From Flavobacterium sp. (lineage in GTDB: Bacteria; Bacteroidota; Bacteroidia; Flavobacteriales; Flavobacteriaceae): 17,951 nt of DNA. Positions 15,672 to 17,951 of the stretch are shown here, in pieces. Made by a program: the position numbers and the translations under genes. The notes beneath the pieces are model-generated. The model was not told the origin of the DNA. It saw only the letters and a list, made by a program, of their open reading frames with translations, and did no database searches. The stretch spans positions 1 through 17,951 of the forward strand of contig JALRGZ010000322.1 of the NCBI GenBank assembly GCA_023253295.1. Direction: 5' to 3'. Position 1 is the stretch's first letter. Each line of letters starts with the position of its first letter.

Positions 15672-16862
15672 ATGAACTTTTTAGAGCAAGTACAAAATTT
15701 TGTTTATAATCTACTCAAAGATAGACTTTCTGGCTCATTTATCTATCATAATTTTAACCATACTTTTGAGGTGGTTAAGGCGGTAAAGACACTTTCGGAG
15801 CAGGAAAAACTAAGTTCGTTTGATGAAGAAGTATTGATTGTGGCGGCTTGGTTTCATGATACAGGTTATGTACAAGGCTTTGAAAATCATGAAGAAAACA
15901 GTGTGCTAATCGCTTCTGATTATTTAGCTAAAGAAGGAAAATCTCCCGAGTATATAGAGGAAGTTAAGGGGCTGATATTAGCTACAAAGTATCATTATAT
16001 TCCGCAAAATACTTTAGAAAAAATTATAAAAGATGCCGATTTTTATCATTTTACCCTAACTAATTATTGTGAACGTTGCGAACTTTTAAGAGGGGAATGG
16101 GAAAGTGTGAAGCATAAACAAGCTTCTGATTTAGAGTGGGCCAAAGAAAATTTAAATGTACTTACTCAATGTCATCAATATTATACCGATTATGCAATAG
16201 CTAATTGGCAGCCGCTGAAAGAGAAAAATATCAACCTAATTCGAGAAAATATCAATAAAATGGAAGAAGGTAAAGCTCCTAAAAAAGTAAAGAAAAGTAA
16301 AGATATTAAGTCTGTTAAAACGTCTAAGCCAGACCGTGGAATTGATACGTTGTTCAGAGTTACTTTGAGTAATCACACCCGATTGAGCGGTATTGCCGAT
16401 AGTAAAGCTAACATTTTGTTGTCAGTTAATGCCATTATTATTTCTATAGCACTTTCTTCCATCATTCCTAAACTAGATAGTCCCAGCAATGCACATTTGG
16501 TTATTCCAACTTTCATCTTGTTGATGTTTAGTGTAATTTGTATCGTTTTTGCTATTCTTTCCACAAGGCCTAAAGTAACCAGCGGTACTTTTACCCGAAA
16601 AGACATCGAAGACAGAAAAGTCAACTTATTGTTTTTTGGTAATTTTTACAAAATGCCTTTAGACGAATACGAATGGGCGGTAAACGAAATGATGAATGAT
16701 AATACCTATTTGTACAATTCTATGATTAAGGATTTGTATTTCCTGGGAATTGTTTTAGAAAAGAAATACAAATTACTCCGTATTACTTATAATATTTTTA
16801 TGGCCGGGATTATTATTTCATTTTTAGCTTTTTTTATTGCTTTTCAATCTACCAGAGTTTAG
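15672..16862 (+). CDS. HD-domain phosphohydrolase fused to a PycTM membrane module
   Basis: Residues about 1-195 of this 396-aa protein form an HD domain with metal ligands H30 (YHNFNHTFEV), H62-D63 (AAWFHDTGY) and D121 (IIKDADFYHF). A lysine-rich linker (200-220) leads to a PycTM-like module (about 223-396): LSNHTRLSGIADSKANILL, followed by membrane helices near 247-266, 276-296 and 374-391. PycTM is the membrane effector module of Pycsar anti-phage systems, where a cyclic pyrimidine nucleotide triggers membrane damage. No pyrimidine cyclase is visible in this window, so a full Pycsar system is not shown. HD enzymes of this shape hydrolyse nucleotides or cyclic nucleotides, so it could degrade or respond to a signal. 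The start is 25 bases from the divergent fusion gene, and its stop interlocks with the next convergent gene. Confidence 0.88.
   Translation: MNFLEQVQNFVYNLLKDRLSGSFIYHNFNHTFEVVKAVKTLSEQEKLSSFDEEVLIVAAWFHDTGYVQGFENHEENSVLIASDYLAKEGKSPEYIEEVKGLILATKYHYIPQNTLEKIIKDADFYHFTLTNYCERCELLRGEWESVKHKQASDLEWAKENLNVLTQCHQYYTDYAIANWQPLKEKNINLIRENINKMEEGKAPKKVKKSKDIKSVKTSKPDRGIDTLFRVTLSNHTRLSGIADSKANILLSVNAIIISIALSSIIPKLDSPSNAHLVIPTFILLMFSVICIVFAILSTRPKVTSGTFTRKDIEDRKVNLLFFGNFYKMPLDEYEWAVNEMMNDNTYLYNSMIKDLYFLGIVLEKKYKLLRITYNIFMAGIIISFLAFFIAFQSTRV
15716..15723 (-). promoter_or_regulatory. Candidate -7 promoter box for the phosphoesterase-Omp85 gene
   Basis: Minus-strand TATCTTTG fits TAnnTTTG and lies 69 bases before the start at 15646, inside the 5' end of the divergent HD gene. 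The 25-base intergenic gap is too short to hold both promoters, so a box inside the neighbour is plausible. No clear -33 partner was found. Confidence 0.22.
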
Positions 16863-17951
16863 TGTAAAGAACTTAAAAGTTCTTTATAAGTATAATTTGT
16901 TTCTAAATTTTCATTGGTATTCATCACTTTGATTCGGATAGCTTTTAAACCATAGACTCCTTGAAGTTCTTCGACTTCAAATTGTTCAATTTCGGGTTCT
17001 AATATACTTTTGAATTGAAGAAATTTGATGTACTTTAAATATTCAGTTTCTTCATATTGATGTGAATACACAATAGTGATTTTCTCTTTTTGTGTAATTC
17101 TTTCTTTTGTGCCTTTTATATTGGCTTTGTCAATACGTTTTTTAACTACTTCATAGCGGGCATTGTAAGTACCGTCAACATCAAAACGCTTTTCATCCAT
17201 TCTGAATCGGATTGAAATAGGAGAACTGAAAACCAAAATTAAAGAGCTGACATCTAAAGTATAAGGTAATACTTTTTTTAAGCGATGGTGTTCTAATTCC
17301 ATTTTGCATAAGGTTTGTAATTGCCACAATCTCAGATTGCTTAAATACATTAAATCAAAAGATTGTTTGGGAGTGATTGAAGCACCAATATACAAATTGT
17401 GCTCCACACCATCAGTTTTAAATCGTTCGTAATAATGAGGAAAAATACTTTGAGCTTCATTTTGTTCGTGGTCTAAAACATCTGCCATTTTTTTGTTGAT
17501 AATAGCCATTGCTTCATCAAACTGTTTGCGGGCATGATAGAAAAGTCCGGTTTTAGAATCCAGATTATCAAAGTAGGCTTCAATAAGTAACTGATCATCT
17601 TTATTGATAATTGCATTATTTAATAGAGGATGAATCTCTTTTTCGATATAGGTTTGAATTTGCTGTTCCGTATCGGCTTTTAATTCTTTTTCAAGTTCAG
17701 TATAGAAAGACTGTAATTCAAATTTTCGTTGTTCTAATAATGGGATTTTATGAATAGATTTTGATTTTTCAAAAATACCTAATATGCTTTTTAACTGATG
17801 TTTTAAATCCTCTTTTACGGTATTGTTTCTGTGTTCAGAAGAACCATTTATATCAATTTGTCCATAAAGAGGATAGACTTCTTTAAAAACGATTTCTTTG
17901 AAGTTATAGTCTTTGCTGGATTCTTTGGTTTGTAAATATTTTTGTGCTTCG
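16859..17951 (-). CDS. Probable GAF-domain protein, C-terminal part (5' end outside window)
   Basis: The frame runs from the stop at 16861-16859 to the window edge without interruption, 363 codons. A start at the internal ATG 17509 (MAIINKKMADVLDHEQ) would be wrong, because similarity-like, charged helical sequence continues upstream (FKEVYPLYGQIDINGSSEHR, QRKFELQSFYTELEKELKAD). The segment with PLYGQIDINGSSE resembles the region after the GAF domain in large Flavobacteriaceae GAF-domain proteins. The GAF domain itself would be outside the window, so this is recall, not proof. The visible part has a long helical region and then a beta-rich C-terminal half (LDVSSLILVFSSPISIRFRM, ITIVYSHQYEETEYL). 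No membrane segment or enzymatic motif is seen. Its stop overlaps that of the HD-PycTM gene by four bases. Confidence 0.65.
   Translation of the reverse strand, partial: EAQKYLQTKESSKDYNFKEIVFKEVYPLYGQIDINGSSEHRNNTVKEDLKHQLKSILGIFEKSKSIHKIPLLEQRKFELQSFYTELEKELKADTEQQIQTYIEKEIHPLLNNAIINKDDQLLIEAYFDNLDSKTGLFYHARKQFDEAMAIINKKMADVLDHEQNEAQSIFPHYYERFKTDGVEHNLYIGASITPKQSFDLMYLSNLRLWQLQTLCKMELEHHRLKKVLPYTLDVSSLILVFSSPISIRFRMDEKRFDVDGTYNARYEVVKKRIDKANIKGTKERITQKEKITIVYSHQYEETEYLKYIKFLQFKSILEPEIEQFEVEELQGVYGLKAIRIKVMNTNENLETNYTYKELLSSLH
16865..16886. terminator. Short hairpin at the convergent gene ends
   Basis: TAAAGAACTT (16865-16874) and AAGTTCTTTA (16877-16886) are perfect 10-bp inverted arms separated by AA. 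A realistic hairpin would have about 8 bp and a 6-base loop. It begins two bases after the HD-PycTM stop and lies inside the last codons of the minus gene. No T-tract follows, so a terminator role is uncertain. Confidence 0.35.

Noticed and set aside
15672..16862. A complete Pycsar defence system
   Set aside because: No pyrimidine cyclase gene is visible on either strand in the window. Only the PycTM-type module is present.
16859..17509. A complete 216-aa gene starting at ATG 17509
   Set aside because: The frame stays open for another 147 codons to the window edge with gene-like sequence, so this is the tail of a larger protein.

Overview
The window is AT-rich DNA whose gene content points to a Bacteroidota bacterium of the Flavobacterium type. 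The evidence is two large secreted proteins ending in type IX secretion (T9SS) type B sorting domains, a Flavobacterium-like TypA, an HD-PycTM protein, starts without clear Shine-Dalgarno sequences, and upstream boxes of the Bacteroidota form TAnnTTTG. The assignment comes from recognising families by eye, not from a database search.

Layout from left to right. (1) Positions 1-207 do not match their surroundings. They are about 45% GC by hand count and carry two overlapping minus-strand reading-frame pieces. At about 207/208 they join the 3' two thirds of typA (plus strand) with no start for typA. This looks like an assembly or rearrangement junction. (2) A perfect 15-bp hairpin terminator at 1384-1420 separates typA from a convergent minus-strand cluster at 9617-1434. 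In transcription order the cluster is a soluble PAS histidine kinase, a receiver-only response regulator (overlapping by 14 nt), a 615-aa choice-of-anchor-L T9SS protein and a 1476-aa IgGFc-binding-like/TSP3-repeat T9SS protein. This probably forms one signalling-plus-adhesin transcription unit. (3) A 353-bp AT-rich divergent intergenic region (9618-9970) holds nested palindromes and a candidate promoter. (4) A plus-strand pair follows: an unrecognised 354-aa protein with what I read as cryptic protein-kinase-like motifs, then a secreted beta-propeller-like lipoprotein. (5) Convergent to them is a 1243-aa minus-strand lipoprotein. It joins a calcineurin-like phosphoesterase, a middle region with FAM20/HipA-like kinase motifs, and an Omp85/BamA-type outer-membrane barrel. 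(6) Divergent from that gene is an HD-domain protein with a C-terminal PycTM membrane module, the effector module of Pycsar defence, with no pyrimidine cyclase in view. (7) At the right edge is the C-terminal part of a minus-strand protein, probably a GAF-domain protein, running off the window.

The most interesting signals are the phosphatase/kinase-like/Omp85 fusion, the second kinase-like protein two genes away, and the orphan HD-PycTM gene. No tRNA, rRNA, CRISPR array, insertion sequence or integrase was seen.
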